Shown here: positions 43,338 through 52,110 of the stretch, piece by piece | How the letters are laid out: every line of letters begins with the position of its first letter | Position numbering within the stretch: the stretch's first letter is position 1 | Origin: Paenibacillus glycanilyticus | GTDB lineage: Bacteria; Bacillota; Bacilli; Paenibacillales; Paenibacillaceae | Reading direction: 5' to 3' | DNA length: 64,000 nt | Assembly (NCBI RefSeq): GCF_023715145.1 | Contig: NZ_JAMBNP010000001.1 | Coordinates: forward strand, 992,001-1,056,000 | Translations under genes and position numbers: made by a program | The notes under the pieces: generated by a model | Seen by the model: the letters and a program-made list of their open reading frames with translations, nothing else | Database searches by the model: none | What the model was told of the DNA's origin: nothing

Positions 43338-43991
43338 CTACTCTCCGGTGTAATTTTTATAGAAATCCAATCCCCTTATCAGCTTCGTTTCCGAAAGATC
43401 GACGTCGCCCGATTTGATAAGATCCAACAGCTCGGTATGTGAGTCAGAAAGCGTGTAGCCCGGGTGATCCTTGTTCGTGACGGTAATAAAGCGCATAATC
43501 TTTGATTTGATGCTGTTCCAAATGTCGTACATCAGCTCATTCCCGCTTCGCAAATAAAAGTAGCCGTGAAAGAGCATATCCAGCTCGACCAGCCGGTACG
43601 GATCCTCTTGATCGATTGCTTCCCGCATACCGTCAATGACGCCTTCAAGATATGCAATATCCTTCTCGTCCAATACCTTCATCGTGGCGCGAAGCGCGTG
43701 TCCCTCGACCATTTGCCGGAGCCCGTAAATGTCCCGTATTTCCTGGGCGGTAATCTCGGAGACGGCAGATCCTTTATTCATCTTGCCAACAATGAGTCCT
43801 TCCTGCTTCAGCCTCTCGAGCGCTTCCCTTACCGGTGCTTGGCTGACGCTGAATTGTTTGGCGATATCCAGAACGATCATGCGGTGTCCGGGCAACAGCT
43901 CACCCTTCATAATCTGCCTTTTCAAGGTGATGTAGACATGCTCGCTTAGAGAGATTGGACTTTGCTCTGAACTGGCTGTTTTGCTGGACAC
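43338..43991 (-). CDS. GntR family regulator, FadR/FCD subfamily
   Basis: A 217-residue regulator. The winged helix-turn-helix (MIVLDIAKQFSVSQAPVREA, LERLKQEGLIVGKMNKGSAV) is followed by the all-helical FCD sensor domain (DIYGLRQMVEGHALRATMKV, LDMLFHGYFYLRSGNELMYD, HTELLDLIKSGD), whose Asp/His residues bind a metal and an organic acid. FCD regulators commonly sense hexuronates or their products. A 19-bp palindrome lies 36 bases before the start, within the promoter region shared with the rightward SDR operon. It probably represses both directions. Confidence 0.9.
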   Translation of the reverse strand: MSSKTASSEQSPISLSEHVYITLKRQIMKGELLPGHRMIVLDIAKQFSVSQAPVREALERLKQEGLIVGKMNKGSAVSEITAQEIRDIYGLRQMVEGHALRATMKVLDEKDIAYLEGVIDGMREAIDQEDPYRLVELDMLFHGYFYLRSGNELMYDIWNSIKSKIMRFITVTNKDHPGYTLSDSHTELLDLIKSGDVDLSETKLIRGLDFYKNYTGE

Positions 43992-44027
43992 GGGCTCTCA
44001 CCACCTTGAGATTTGGGAATTTTATGG

Positions 44028-44046
44028 ATTATCGATAATCGATAAT
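44028..44046. promoter_or_regulatory. 19-bp palindrome, probable operator of the GntR regulator
   Basis: ATTATCGATAATCGATAAT has two perfect 9-base arms (ATTATCGAT and ATCGATAAT) around one central base. It stands between the divergent GntR and SDR genes. No other copy was noticed in the window. Confidence 0.65.
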
Positions 44047-44085
44047 TTGATGCTATTCGCTTCAAAGGGGATTGTCAAGATAAAA

Positions 44086-44099
44086 ATAAATCGCTTTCA
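44086..44099 (-). promoter_or_regulatory. cre-like site in the sugar-acid divergent promoter
   Basis: Minus strand TGAAAGCGATTTAT matches the CcpA operator core (TGAAAGCGAT), with mismatches at the last two positions. Confidence 0.45.
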
Positions 44100-44241
44100 T
44101 TTCGGATCGCCGACCGTAAAAAAACAAACAAAATCATAATTTTACGGTATCGCTTTTCGTTTCAATCGCTCGGTAAGATGGTCATGTAACGCAAGTCGGT
44201 GACCAGAGGAAATCCATGATTCATGAGGAGGTGTACACGGT

Positions 44242-45039
44242 TTGCCCAGGAAAGTAGTCTTCATCGCGGATGCCGACAGCTGGTCCGGCGAAAGCCTTAT
44301 CTCGCGATTCAGCCAAGGCGGTACGGACCTGATTCTGAACAGTCTTCAAGATGACAAGGAGTGGGAAGACGTGCTTGTTTCCTGCAAAGCCGCGGGCTCA
44401 GAGACGCTCGTTACCCATGCCGATCTGTGCAGCAGCCGCGACTTATCGGCTATGCTTGATCAGGCCGAGAAGCAGCTTGGCCCCGTAGACGTCATGATTC
44501 ACAATTGCTGCTGCTTAAGACCCGCGAGTGTCGAAAGCTGCGAGGAGGAAGAATTTGTCGAAATCATGCGGAGAAATGCCAAATCCGCCTTCTTCTGCAC
44601 CCAGGCCTTCGGCAAGCGGATGGCGGCGAGGGGCAGCGGCAGCGTTATCTTCGTCAGCTCCATTCATAGCGAAAAGCCGACCGGAGCGTCCTTTGCTTAC
44701 AGCGCCTCGCAAGGCGCCGTAAAGATGCTGGCTCGCGAAGCAGCACTGTTTCTCGGCCGGTCCGGCATCCGCGTCAATGTGATTGAGACGGGCCCCGTTG
44801 AAGGCTCGGACGTTGCTTTTCAGAGTCATCTTTCGGGACTTTATGAGGATTACCGTTACAAGGTACCCGCCGCGAAGCTCGGAACCGCCGGCGATTTGGC
44901 AGATCTTTCCTTCTTCCTTGCCGGGGAGCAGGCTAATTATTTGAACGGAGCGGATATTCGGCTCGACGGCGGCTTTCTCCTCCATTATATGGATCATCGC
45001 ATGAACAAGCCTGCCGAGGGGGAGACGCGATCGCAATGA
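44242..45039 (+). CDS. Degenerate short-chain dehydrogenase (SDR) family protein
   Basis: A 265-residue SDR-fold protein with a damaged active site. The cofactor loop, normally TGxxxGxG, reads ADADSWSG (9-16). The catalytic tetrad has Ser139/140 and Tyr153, but the lysine of YxxxK is Gln157 (YSASQG). The rest of the fold is well kept (VIFVSSIHSEKPTG, IRVNVIETGPVEGSDVAF, NGADIRLDGGF), so the gene is under selection. It starts with TTG at 44242 behind GAGGAGGTG and overlaps the next SDR gene by ATGA. The paired arrangement suggests it is a non-catalytic partner of that enzyme, or has altered chemistry. It opens the rightward sugar-acid operon. Confidence 0.85.
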   Translation: MPRKVVFIADADSWSGESLISRFSQGGTDLILNSLQDDKEWEDVLVSCKAAGSETLVTHADLCSSRDLSAMLDQAEKQLGPVDVMIHNCCCLRPASVESCEEEEFVEIMRRNAKSAFFCTQAFGKRMAARGSGSVIFVSSIHSEKPTGASFAYSASQGAVKMLAREAALFLGRSGIRVNVIETGPVEGSDVAFQSHLSGLYEDYRYKVPAAKLGTAGDLADLSFFLAGEQANYLNGADIRLDGGFLLHYMDHRMNKPAEGETRSQ

Positions 45040-45779
45040 ACCAAAGCCTGATAGGAAAATCGGCACTTGTCACGGGCGCGGGAACGGGCATCGGCAAAGG
45101 CATTGCCTGCGAGCTCGCAAAGCGCGGCGCAAAGGTTGCTGTTCACTATAATTCCAGCGATGCCGGAGCCAAAGACACGATGCAACGAATCGAGGCGCTT
45201 GGCGGCCGTTCCATGATCGTGCAGGCCGACGTTGCCGACCGGGAGCAGATCGTTCGCATGGTCGATCGGGCGGCGGCGGAGCTCGGCGGCATCGATATTC
45301 TCGTCAACAATGCCGCTTTGCAGCTTAATCTCGATTGGTTCGACTATACCGAAGAGCTATACGACCGCGTCATGAACATCAATCTCAAGGGGTATTGGCA
45401 ATGCATGCAGGCGGTTATTCCTTATATGAAGCAGCGGAATTTCGGCCGCATTATTAACGTCTCTTCGGTCCATGGCAAAAGACCCACCGATTTCGACGCG
45501 GTCTACTGCATGTCGAAAGGCGGCATCAAAATGCTCGGCAGAGAAAGCGCCGTCGAGCTCGCGCGTTATGGCATTACGGTAAATACGATTGCGCCCGGAG
45601 CGATCGACGTCGGCAAATTCAAAGCGTCCCATCGTAATCCCAGCCGCAAGAAATTTCCCCTGGGACGTGTCGGGCTGCCTTCGGACGTCGCATCGCTGGC
45701 CTGCTATCTGGCTTCAGACGAAACCTCGTTTATGACAGGCTCCACCATTCGACTCGATGGTGCAAGCATGTTGCTATAA
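45036..45779 (+). CDS. Short-chain dehydrogenase/reductase, intact
   Basis: A 247-residue classical SDR. The cofactor loop is TGAGTGIG (13-20), with VNNAALQ (90-96), Ser143 (NVSSVHG) and the Tyr157/Lys161 pair (YCMSK). These enzymes oxidise or reduce a sugar or sugar-acid hydroxyl with NAD(P). Its coupling to the degenerate SDR upstream and to an enolase-superfamily dehydratase downstream suggests a role in sugar-acid breakdown, for example oxidising an aldose or aldonate, or reducing a keto-acid. The substrate is not predictable from motifs. Confidence 0.9.
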   Translation: MNQSLIGKSALVTGAGTGIGKGIACELAKRGAKVAVHYNSSDAGAKDTMQRIEALGGRSMIVQADVADREQIVRMVDRAAAELGGIDILVNNAALQLNLDWFDYTEELYDRVMNINLKGYWQCMQAVIPYMKQRNFGRIINVSSVHGKRPTDFDAVYCMSKGGIKMLGRESAVELARYGITVNTIAPGAIDVGKFKASHRNPSRKKFPLGRVGLPSDVASLACYLASDETSFMTGSTIRLDGASMLL

Positions 45780-45829
45780 TCGCTTGTCGATTCTATCAAA
45801 TACCCAATTTACTTTAAGGAGCCCTGCCC

Positions 45830-47215
45830 ATGACCCAACAGGAAACCTATGAAAGCACGTTAGCACATGTCAACACCTACTCCAAACCTTCGGAGCTTCG
45901 CATTACCGATATTCGGTTTGCCGATATTGCAGGGGCTCCCATGCATTGCAGCTTGATCAAAGTATTCACGAACCAGGGCATCGTTGGATTCGGCGAAGTG
46001 CGCGACGGCGCCGACAAACAGTTCGCCCTTCAGCTCAAAAGCAGGCTTCTTGGCGAAAATCCGTGCAATATCGACAAGCTGTTCCGCAGAATCAAGCAAT
46101 TTGGCGGACATTCCCGGCAAGGCGGCGGCGTAAGCGGCATAGAGATTGCCCTCTGGGATATCGCCGGCAAGGCCTACGGCATGCCGATCTATCAAATGCT
46201 GGGCGGCAAGTTCCGCGACCGTATCCGCATGTACTGCGACACCGACGTCGACGGCAAGGATACGGGGAAAGCCATGGGCTTGGCGCTGCAAAAAAGAATG
46301 GAACAAGGGTTTACCTTCCTCAAGATGGATCTTGGCATCAATCAAATCCTCCATGAGCCCGGAGCGTTGAGCGCCCCGCTGGGCTTTCTGGGGGAAATGA
46401 AAGCTCTGTCCAAATCCTGGTATTCCCGCAAGCATTCGAACTACACGGAGCAGGAGCTGCGGGAAATACGCAACCGCCACTACGATATTTATAACATCGC
46501 TCATCCGTTTACGGGCATTCACGTAACCGAGAAAGGGCTCGACATGCTGGAGCAATACGTGGCCGACGTTCGCATGGTCATCGGCTACGAGGTCCCTCTT
46601 GCCATCGACCACTTCGGACACATCGGCTTGCAGGACTGCATCAGGCTGGGACGCCGAATCGAAAAATACAACTTGGCCTGGATGGAGGACATGATCCCGT
46701 GGCAATACACGAATCAATATGCCCAGCTCGCAAGCATGGTGACGACCCCCATCTGCACCGGAGAGGACATTTATCTCAAGGAGAATTTCAAGCCGCTCCT
46801 GGAAGCCGGCGGCGTATCCGTCATTCATCCCGACGTGCTGACGACCGGAGGCATCCTGGAAACGAAAAAAATCGGCGACATGGCCCAGGAATACGGCGTT
46901 GCGATGGCCATCCATATGGCGGAGAGCCCTATCGCCTGCCTTGCGGCCGTACATGCCGCAGCCGCCACGGAAAACTTCCTGGCGCTCGAATACCATTCCG
47001 TCGATGTCGAGTGGTGGGATGATCTGATTGTCAGCAAGCTGCCAAAGCCGCTTGTCCAGAACGGTTTCATTCATGTGCCCGACGCGCCAGGTCTTGGCAT
47101 CGAAGCGCTTAACGACGAGGTTATTGCCCAGCATCTGCACCCCGAAATTCCCGGACTATGGCTCCCTACCGACGAGTGGAACGGCTATTGGTCCAATGAC
47201 CGTCTATGGAGCTAA
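45830..47215 (+). CDS. Mandelate racemase/enolase-superfamily sugar-acid dehydratase
   Basis: A 461-residue enolase-superfamily protein. The capping domain (about 25-130) ends with GVSGIEIALWDIAGKAYGMP. The barrel shows Lys165 (FLKMDLG), metal ligands Asp260 (LAIDHFGH), Glu286 (WMEDMIPW) and Glu312 (CTGEDIY), and a base histidine at 362 (IHMAESP). It is longer than usual (about 400), because of an insert of roughly 60 residues between Lys165 and Asp260. Members dehydrate aldonates or uronates to 2-keto-3-deoxy acids. It sits between SDR and RraA-like genes, in order with such a pathway. The RBS is AAGGAG. Confidence 0.9.
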   Translation: MTQQETYESTLAHVNTYSKPSELRITDIRFADIAGAPMHCSLIKVFTNQGIVGFGEVRDGADKQFALQLKSRLLGENPCNIDKLFRRIKQFGGHSRQGGGVSGIEIALWDIAGKAYGMPIYQMLGGKFRDRIRMYCDTDVDGKDTGKAMGLALQKRMEQGFTFLKMDLGINQILHEPGALSAPLGFLGEMKALSKSWYSRKHSNYTEQELREIRNRHYDIYNIAHPFTGIHVTEKGLDMLEQYVADVRMVIGYEVPLAIDHFGHIGLQDCIRLGRRIEKYNLAWMEDMIPWQYTNQYAQLASMVTTPICTGEDIYLKENFKPLLEAGGVSVIHPDVLTTGGILETKKIGDMAQEYGVAMAIHMAESPIACLAAVHAAAATENFLALEYHSVDVEWWDDLIVSKLPKPLVQNGFIHVPDAPGLGIEALNDEVIAQHLHPEIPGLWLPTDEWNGYWSNDRLWS

Positions 47216-47252
47216 ACAGTTAGCATTTATCATATAAAGCGAGGTGTTCGAT

Positions 47253-48158
47253 ATGAAATTCAATAATGCCGAAGATACCATCCAGCTGTCTCCGCTATGG
47301 GAAGGCGAGCGCTTCCCGGACGGCCGTCCCAAAGTGCCGTCCAGCGTGCTCGGAAGATTAAGCAGAATTACGCTTGAGGAAGCATGGGGGCCGCTTTGGT
47401 CCAGAGGGTATCATTATCAATTCGAAGGCGATTTCAAGATCATTCATCCGAACAAGATCATGGTCGGCCGCGCGGTTACGGCCGTTATGGTGCCTAAACG
47501 TCCCGATTTGCATGACACGCTGCTGAATTACGGTCATGAGCAGGAGGATCGCAGAGGCTTCTTTAACCAATGGGTTATCGACTGCCTGGAGGAAGAGGAC
47601 GTCGTTGTCATTGATTTGTTCGATAAAATCTATCAGGGCACCTACGTGGGCGGCAACCTGTCCACCGCTATATCAACCCGCACCAAGACCGGAGGAGCCG
47701 TTATTTGGGGCGGCATACGGGATAATCAGCAGGTTCAGCAAATCGAGAACATTAATGTTTTCTATCGAGGCAGCGATCCGACCGCGATCGCCGACGTCAC
47801 GATGGTTGGCATGAATGTTCCCGCCCGCATCGGCCGGGCGGTCTGCCTCCCGGGCGACGTCGTGCTAGGCACGCCGTCAGGCGTTATCTTCATTCCGGCC
47901 CACTTGGCCGAGCTGACCGCAACCCACGCGGAGAAATCGCAGGTCCGCGACGTGTTTGGCTTTGCCCGCCTGAACAGCAGCACGTATACGACGGCGCAAA
48001 TCGATGCCGCCTGGACAACGCCCATGTGGCAGGACTTCATGCAATGGTTCGACACGGACAAAGCCGCCGCGCCTTACCGGCATTTGACCTGGGAGCAAGA
48101 GCTCGAAGAAGCGCGCCGCAATGAAAACAGCGGCCCTTCCAGCGATGTTCGATTATAG
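47253..48158 (+). CDS. RraA-like protein (HMG/oxo-acid aldolase superfamily)
   Basis: A 301-residue protein whose core (about 75-235) matches the RraA/dimethylmenaquinone methyltransferase-like fold. Family features are IMVGRAVTAVMVP, VVVIDLFDKIYQGTYVGGNL, the GAVIWGGIRDNQQV loop with the Arg-Asp pair, and ARIGRAVCLPGDVVLGTPSG. Some members are aldolases that split 4-hydroxy-2-oxo acids into pyruvate and an aldehyde or oxo acid; others are misnamed. The ATG at 47253 follows GCGAGGTG. Placed after a dehydratase, it is a good candidate for the retro-aldol step of this operon, by inference. About 70 residues precede and 60 follow the core. Confidence 0.8.
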   Translation: MKFNNAEDTIQLSPLWEGERFPDGRPKVPSSVLGRLSRITLEEAWGPLWSRGYHYQFEGDFKIIHPNKIMVGRAVTAVMVPKRPDLHDTLLNYGHEQEDRRGFFNQWVIDCLEEEDVVVIDLFDKIYQGTYVGGNLSTAISTRTKTGGAVIWGGIRDNQQVQQIENINVFYRGSDPTAIADVTMVGMNVPARIGRAVCLPGDVVLGTPSGVIFIPAHLAELTATHAEKSQVRDVFGFARLNSSTYTTAQIDAAWTTPMWQDFMQWFDTDKAAAPYRHLTWEQELEEARRNENSGPSSDVRL

Positions 48159-48243
48159 GACCTCGATTATTGCGGTTGCCAGTCTATCCTTCTAATGATA
48201 TAAACAACTTAGATGTTATAAAATGGGAAAAGGAGCTGCAAGG

Positions 48244-49152
48244 ATGGACAAAGCGATATTAGGCCGAACCGGATTACAAGTCACGAAATTAAGCTACGGC
48301 GCCATGGAAATTCGCGGCCCGCGCGTATGGAGCGGAAGACCAATCGAGGTCGCCGATGCGGGGCGCATCCTGCATGCCGTGCTGGATGCAGGCATCAACC
48401 TGATTGATACCTCTTACGATTATGGCCGCAGCGAGGAATTCATTGGCCGCTTCATCAGCCACCGCCGGGACGAATACATCCTGGCTACGAAATGCGGCTG
48501 CTGTATTACAAACCGCGGCGATCATGACGAGACCTCCCATATTTGGACGCGCGATAATCTGCTTCGTAATATCGATACGAGCTTAAAACGCATGAAAACC
48601 GACTATGTCGATATCCTGCAGCTGCATGGACCAACGGTGCAGCAAGCCGAGGAAGGCGAGCTGGTTGACGTGCTGAGGGAAATTCAAGCAAGCGGCAAAG
48701 CCCGTTACATCGGCGTATCCTCTTACCTTCCGAACCTTCCTCCCTTCGTGGACTGGGGAACGTTTGATACGTTCCAGCTGCCCTACTCCGCTCTGGAACG
48801 CGAGCATGAGGAATGGATTTCGAAAGCTGCTGATACGGGAGCCGGCATCATCGTACGAGGCGGCGTTGGCCAAGGCGAACCGGGCATCGGGCGCGGCTCG
48901 GAGGATCGCTGGAGCGCATGGGAGCAAGCAAAGCTCGACGATTTATTGGAACATGGCGAGCAGCGTACCGGGTTTCTGCTGCGCTTCACCTTGTCCCACC
49001 CTTCCATGACGACAACGATTGTCGGCACCAAGAATCCCGTCCACTTGGCGGAAAATCTCCGCTTCGCCGAGCTTGGCCCGCTTCCTAGCGACGTCTACGA
49101 GGAAACGAAGAAACGCCTGGATGCCATCGGTCGGACCGCAATCGCGAATTAA
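48244..49152 (+). CDS. Aldo/keto reductase
   Basis: A 302-residue (beta/alpha)8 NADPH-dependent oxidoreductase. Catalytic Asp and Tyr lie in NLIDTSYDYGRSEEFIG, Lys in YILATKCG and His in ILQLHGP. The cofactor part is at the C-terminus (TTTIVGTKNPVHLAENL). The ATG at 48244 follows AAAAGGAGCTGC. It closes the rightward operon and is followed by a strong terminator. It may reduce the aldehyde released by the preceding aldolase-like protein. The family is certain; the substrate is inferred. Confidence 0.88.
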   Translation: MDKAILGRTGLQVTKLSYGAMEIRGPRVWSGRPIEVADAGRILHAVLDAGINLIDTSYDYGRSEEFIGRFISHRRDEYILATKCGCCITNRGDHDETSHIWTRDNLLRNIDTSLKRMKTDYVDILQLHGPTVQQAEEGELVDVLREIQASGKARYIGVSSYLPNLPPFVDWGTFDTFQLPYSALEREHEEWISKAADTGAGIIVRGGVGQGEPGIGRGSEDRWSAWEQAKLDDLLEHGEQRTGFLLRFTLSHPSMTTTIVGTKNPVHLAENLRFAELGPLPSDVYEETKKRLDAIGRTAIAN

Positions 49153-49159
49153 ATCATAA

Positions 49160-49193
49160 ACGAGCCTCCGGAATTCAGATTCCGGAGGCTCGT
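49160..49193 (+). terminator. Terminator of the sugar-acid operon
   Basis: ACGAGCCTCCGGAAT and ATTCCGGAGGCTCGT, a perfect 15-bp stem, followed by GCTATTTTTATA. Confidence 0.9.
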
Positions 49194-49223
49194 GCTATTT
49201 TTATATATGAAGAAGCTTCGACG

Positions 49224-49540
49224 TCATCCCTTCACCGATCCAGCCGTAACCCTCGAAAGAAGCTTTTCGAGCCGATGGCGAATTGAACGAGCACCGGCAG
49301 CGTTCCGATCGACAGTCCAAGGATTTGCGCCGCGAGATCGGTTCTGTACGCCGAACCAAGCGTCGTGATGCCGGGAGGAATCGTGTACATTTCCGGCTTG
49401 TTAATGACGATCAGCGGCAGCAAGTAGTTATTCCACGACCAGAGGAAGACAAGCAGAGACAGCGTGGTTACTGCCGGATAAATAAAGGCCAGCACGATCC
49501 GGAAGAAGATCCCGAGATCCGAACAGCCGTCGATGTATAC
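49224..49540 (-). pseudogene. C-terminal remnant of a sugar ABC transporter permease
   Basis: The minus strand encodes a MalG-type permease tail: YIDGCSDLGIFFRI (part of the EAA loop), then FLWSWNNYLLPLIVINKPEM and AQILGLSIGTLPVLVQFAIG. The N-terminal two-thirds is missing. A one-base shift near 49255 means the normal ending (VTAGSVKG and stop at 49224-49226) is out of frame. It sits just after the sugar-acid operon's terminator and may be what is left of that pathway's transporter. Confidence 0.75.
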
Positions 49541-49680
49541 GAAGAGGCGGCTGGAGCATTTGTTCGGAAGCCATGCGTCCGTACAGATCGAGAGCGTTGT
49601 TGGTGAAGGTACGTGCGTCTCATACGGATTCCTAAGGTGAGTAAATAAACCGAAAGCTTAAATCATTCTTCCGGCTGCTG

Positions 49681-50250
49681 TCATAACGTACGAAGCCGTA
49701 ATTCATAGAAATACTGAACGATTGGATGCTTTAGCTTTACCTTCTCGCTCATGTTTAAGAGGCGCTTTTTGCCAACCCGCCTGTCCACCAAAGCCAGAAT
49801 ATTAAATAGGATATCTTTGCTCTCCAAGCTTTCCTCTATAGGGCGGGATAAAAACTTATTAGCTTCCGCTACAAAGTCTGATTTACTTAATGAGGTCTGT
49901 GCGGCTAAAAGCTCCTTTGCGTATACGGATACTTTTCTGCCTCTGGCAATAACTTTTAGCCGATCTTCCGGAACTTGTCCTTTTGTATCCTTTCTGACCG
50001 CTTCGATTTCTTCGTTGGTAACGGGAATTTGGATATTGGGATCATTCTTAATCTCGAGCTCCGTCTGATACCATCTGATGAATGTTGTTCCGTCATTCAT
50101 GTTAAATACTTTCTTTTTATCTACAGCGATATAGCTAAGTCCTGCTTTATCGGGTAAATAACGGTAGCTTGTCGCAATATATTCGACCTTCCCCAATAAG
50201 GCTGGACAGAGAAAACTCTCCAGTTGTTGCTTCAATTTACTCCAGGACAT
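49681..50250 (-). CDS. Conserved hypothetical protein (SF0329-like)
   Basis: A 189-residue soluble protein of unknown function. It opens with MSWSKLKQQLESFLCPALLG, then KVEYIATSYRYLPDKAGLSY, which I recall as typical of the SF0329 family annotated in many bacteria. The C-terminal half is helical and charged (KVKLKHPIVQYFYELRLRTL). The ATG at 50250 follows GGAAGACATG-type sequence of modest strength. It is transcribed alone. No catalytic motif stands out. Confidence 0.65.
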   Translation of the reverse strand: MSWSKLKQQLESFLCPALLGKVEYIATSYRYLPDKAGLSYIAVDKKKVFNMNDGTTFIRWYQTELEIKNDPNIQIPVTNEEIEAVRKDTKGQVPEDRLKVIARGRKVSVYAKELLAAQTSLSKSDFVAEANKFLSRPIEESLESKDILFNILALVDRRVGKKRLLNMSEKVKLKHPIVQYFYELRLRTL

Positions 50251-50335
50251 GTCTTCCTCCCATGTTCGAATCTTAATACCTAATCATACAATAAACAACA
50301 CAACGTTCATACTAGTTCCATATGTTTGCATGAAA

Positions 50336-50364
50336 AAGCCAAACGGAATTCTCCCGTTTGGCTT
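50336..50364 (-). terminator. Terminator of gndA
   Basis: AAGCCAAACGG and CCGTTTGGCTT arms, followed by TTTCATG on the minus strand, just after the stop at 50389. Confidence 0.8.
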
Positions 50365-50388
50365 CAAATAATCAATTGCGTTTATGAA

Positions 50389-51807
50389 TTAGTTGTTGCT
50401 TTGCAACCATTGGAAATGGAAGCTTCCATCTTGATCCACCCGTTCAAACGTATGGGCACCGAAGTAATCCCGTTGTGCTTGAAGCAGGTTGGCCGGCAGA
50501 TTTGCCGTCCTGTAGCTGTCATAATAAGCAAGCGCCGAAGAGAATGCCGGAACAGGAATACCCCTGGTTACCGCGATCGCAATGACTTTACGCCACGCTT
50601 CCTGGTATTTTTCGATGACGCCGCCGAAATATTCGTCTAAGAATAAGTTGTTCAACGCCGGATCCCTGTCGTATGCGTCTTTGATGTTTTGCAGGAAGCC
50701 TGCTCGGATAATGCAGCCTCCGCGGAAAATCATGGCGATGTTGCCATAATTCAAATTCCAACCGTAATGCTCCGAGGCAACCTTCATCTGAGCAAATCCC
50801 TGCGCGTAAGAAGCGATTTTACTAGCATACAGAGCTTGTCTTACGGCTTCAATAAATTCATCACGCTCACCTTCGTATTTCTGTGACGCGGGACCGCTCA
50901 ACTTTTTGCTTGCTGCTAAGCGTTCCTCTTTCATTGCAGAAATGAACCGGGCAAAGACGGATTCCGTTATGATCGAAAGCGGGACGCCGAGATCAAGCGC
51001 GCTTTCGCTGGTCCATTTGCCAGTTCCTTTTTGGCCGGCCGAATCCAAGATTACGTCCACCATTGGTTTGCCAGTGTCCGGATCTTTCTTGGAGAAAATA
51101 TCCGAAGTAATCTCGATTAGATAACTGTCCAGCTCTCCATCGTTCCATTTACTGAAAATGCTATGCAATTCGTCAGCATCCACATTCAGCACGTCTCTGA
51201 GCAGATGGTAAGCTTCGCCGATCAGCTGCATATCCCCGTACTCAATGCCGTTATGCACCATTTTGACATAATGGCCGGCGCCGCCCTCCCCGATATAAGT
51301 CGAGCAAGCATCGCCGTTCACTTTGGCGGAGATGGCGGTCAGAATCGGCTCTACAAGATCATAGGCATCACGCTGGCCTCCGGGCATGATAGACGGCCCT
51401 TTGAGCGCTCCTTCTTCGCCTCCGGAAACCCCTGCCCCAATGAAACGAATGCCTTGAGCCTCCAATTGTTGGTTTCTGCGCTGCGTATCCGGGAAGTGAG
51501 CATTACCACCGTCGATAATGATATCTCCAGGACTGAGATGAGGCACTAGCTGATTGATAGTATCATCCGTTGGTGCTCCCGCTTTAACCATAATTAAAAT
51601 TTTGCGAGGTACCTCCAGAGACTGTACGAATTCTTCGATGCTGTAGGTGCCCGCAAAGTTCTTGCCTGGTGCTTCGGCCAGAAGTTCTTTCGTTTTTTCC
51701 GGAGAACGGTTATACAAGGCTACCGTAAAGCCTTTGCTTTCTATATTCAGGGCCAAGTTTTTGCCCATTACGGCTAATCCAACCACGCCGATTTGATTCT
51801 TGCTCAT
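50389..51807 (-). CDS. gndA: 6-phosphogluconate dehydrogenase, decarboxylating
   Basis: A 472-residue enzyme of the oxidative pentose phosphate pathway. It oxidises 6-phosphogluconate to ribulose 5-phosphate and CO2. The cofactor loop is [20 protein letters not shown] (8-27), and the substrate region has [20 protein letters not shown]. The catalytic Lys/Asn segment is [18 protein letters not shown], and the C-terminal tail reads [20 protein letters not shown]. The length fits the long (NADP-type) form. TGGAGGAG precedes the ATG. It stands alone between terminators. Confidence 0.97.
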   Translation of the reverse strand: MSKNQIGVVGLAVMGKNLALNIESKGFTVALYNRSPEKTKELLAEAPGKNFAGTYSIEEFVQSLEVPRKILIMVKAGAPTDDTINQLVPHLSPGDIIIDGGNAHFPDTQRRNQQLEAQGIRFIGAGVSGGEEGALKGPSIMPGGQRDAYDLVEPILTAISAKVNGDACSTYIGEGGAGHYVKMVHNGIEYGDMQLIGEAYHLLRDVLNVDADELHSIFSKWNDGELDSYLIEITSDIFSKKDPDTGKPMVDVILDSAGQKGTGKWTSESALDLGVPLSIITESVFARFISAMKEERLAASKKLSGPASQKYEGERDEFIEAVRQALYASKIASYAQGFAQMKVASEHYGWNLNYGNIAMIFRGGCIIRAGFLQNIKDAYDRDPALNNLFLDEYFGGVIEKYQEAWRKVIAIAVTRGIPVPAFSSALAYYDSYRTANLPANLLQAQRDYFGAHTFERVDQDGSFHFQWLQSNN

Positions 51808-52110
51808 TTGTAATCTCCTCCAATATGATGCGAAGTATTTTATTGCTCTTTGATAGCTCCACTATAATATGAAATCAAACCATATACCAAATTAATAAAT
51901 TTTAGGGTTGGTATAGATGTGGTCTATGACCTAAAACGCGCCGCTAATCCCAATCACCTTAGTGGCATTATGTAGTTAACAAACGTTCTTATCAAAGACT
52001 GAAACTCAGAGGAAAAGTCACCGCCGGTCATAAAGCATACTTAACAAACATAAGACCCGCAAGATGGACGATAAGTGTCCATTCTTACGGGTCTTCATTA
52101 TCATTTAGGT
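51808..52110. other. Intergenic region upstream of gndA
   Basis: About 300 bases with the gndA promoter (AT-rich part near 51850-51900) and the terminator at 52052-52095 of the coat protein gene. No gene is seen. Confidence 0.5.
52052..52095 (-). terminator. Terminator of the CotD-like gene
   Basis: AAGACCCGTAAGAATGGAC and GTCCATCTTGCGGGTCTT form a long near-perfect stem about 15 bases after the stop at 52111. Confidence 0.8.

Noticed and set aside
45860..47140. Long (426-codon) open frame on the minus strand
   Set aside because: It lies exactly opposite the enolase-superfamily gene, has no binding site, and its residues look like the complement of that protein.
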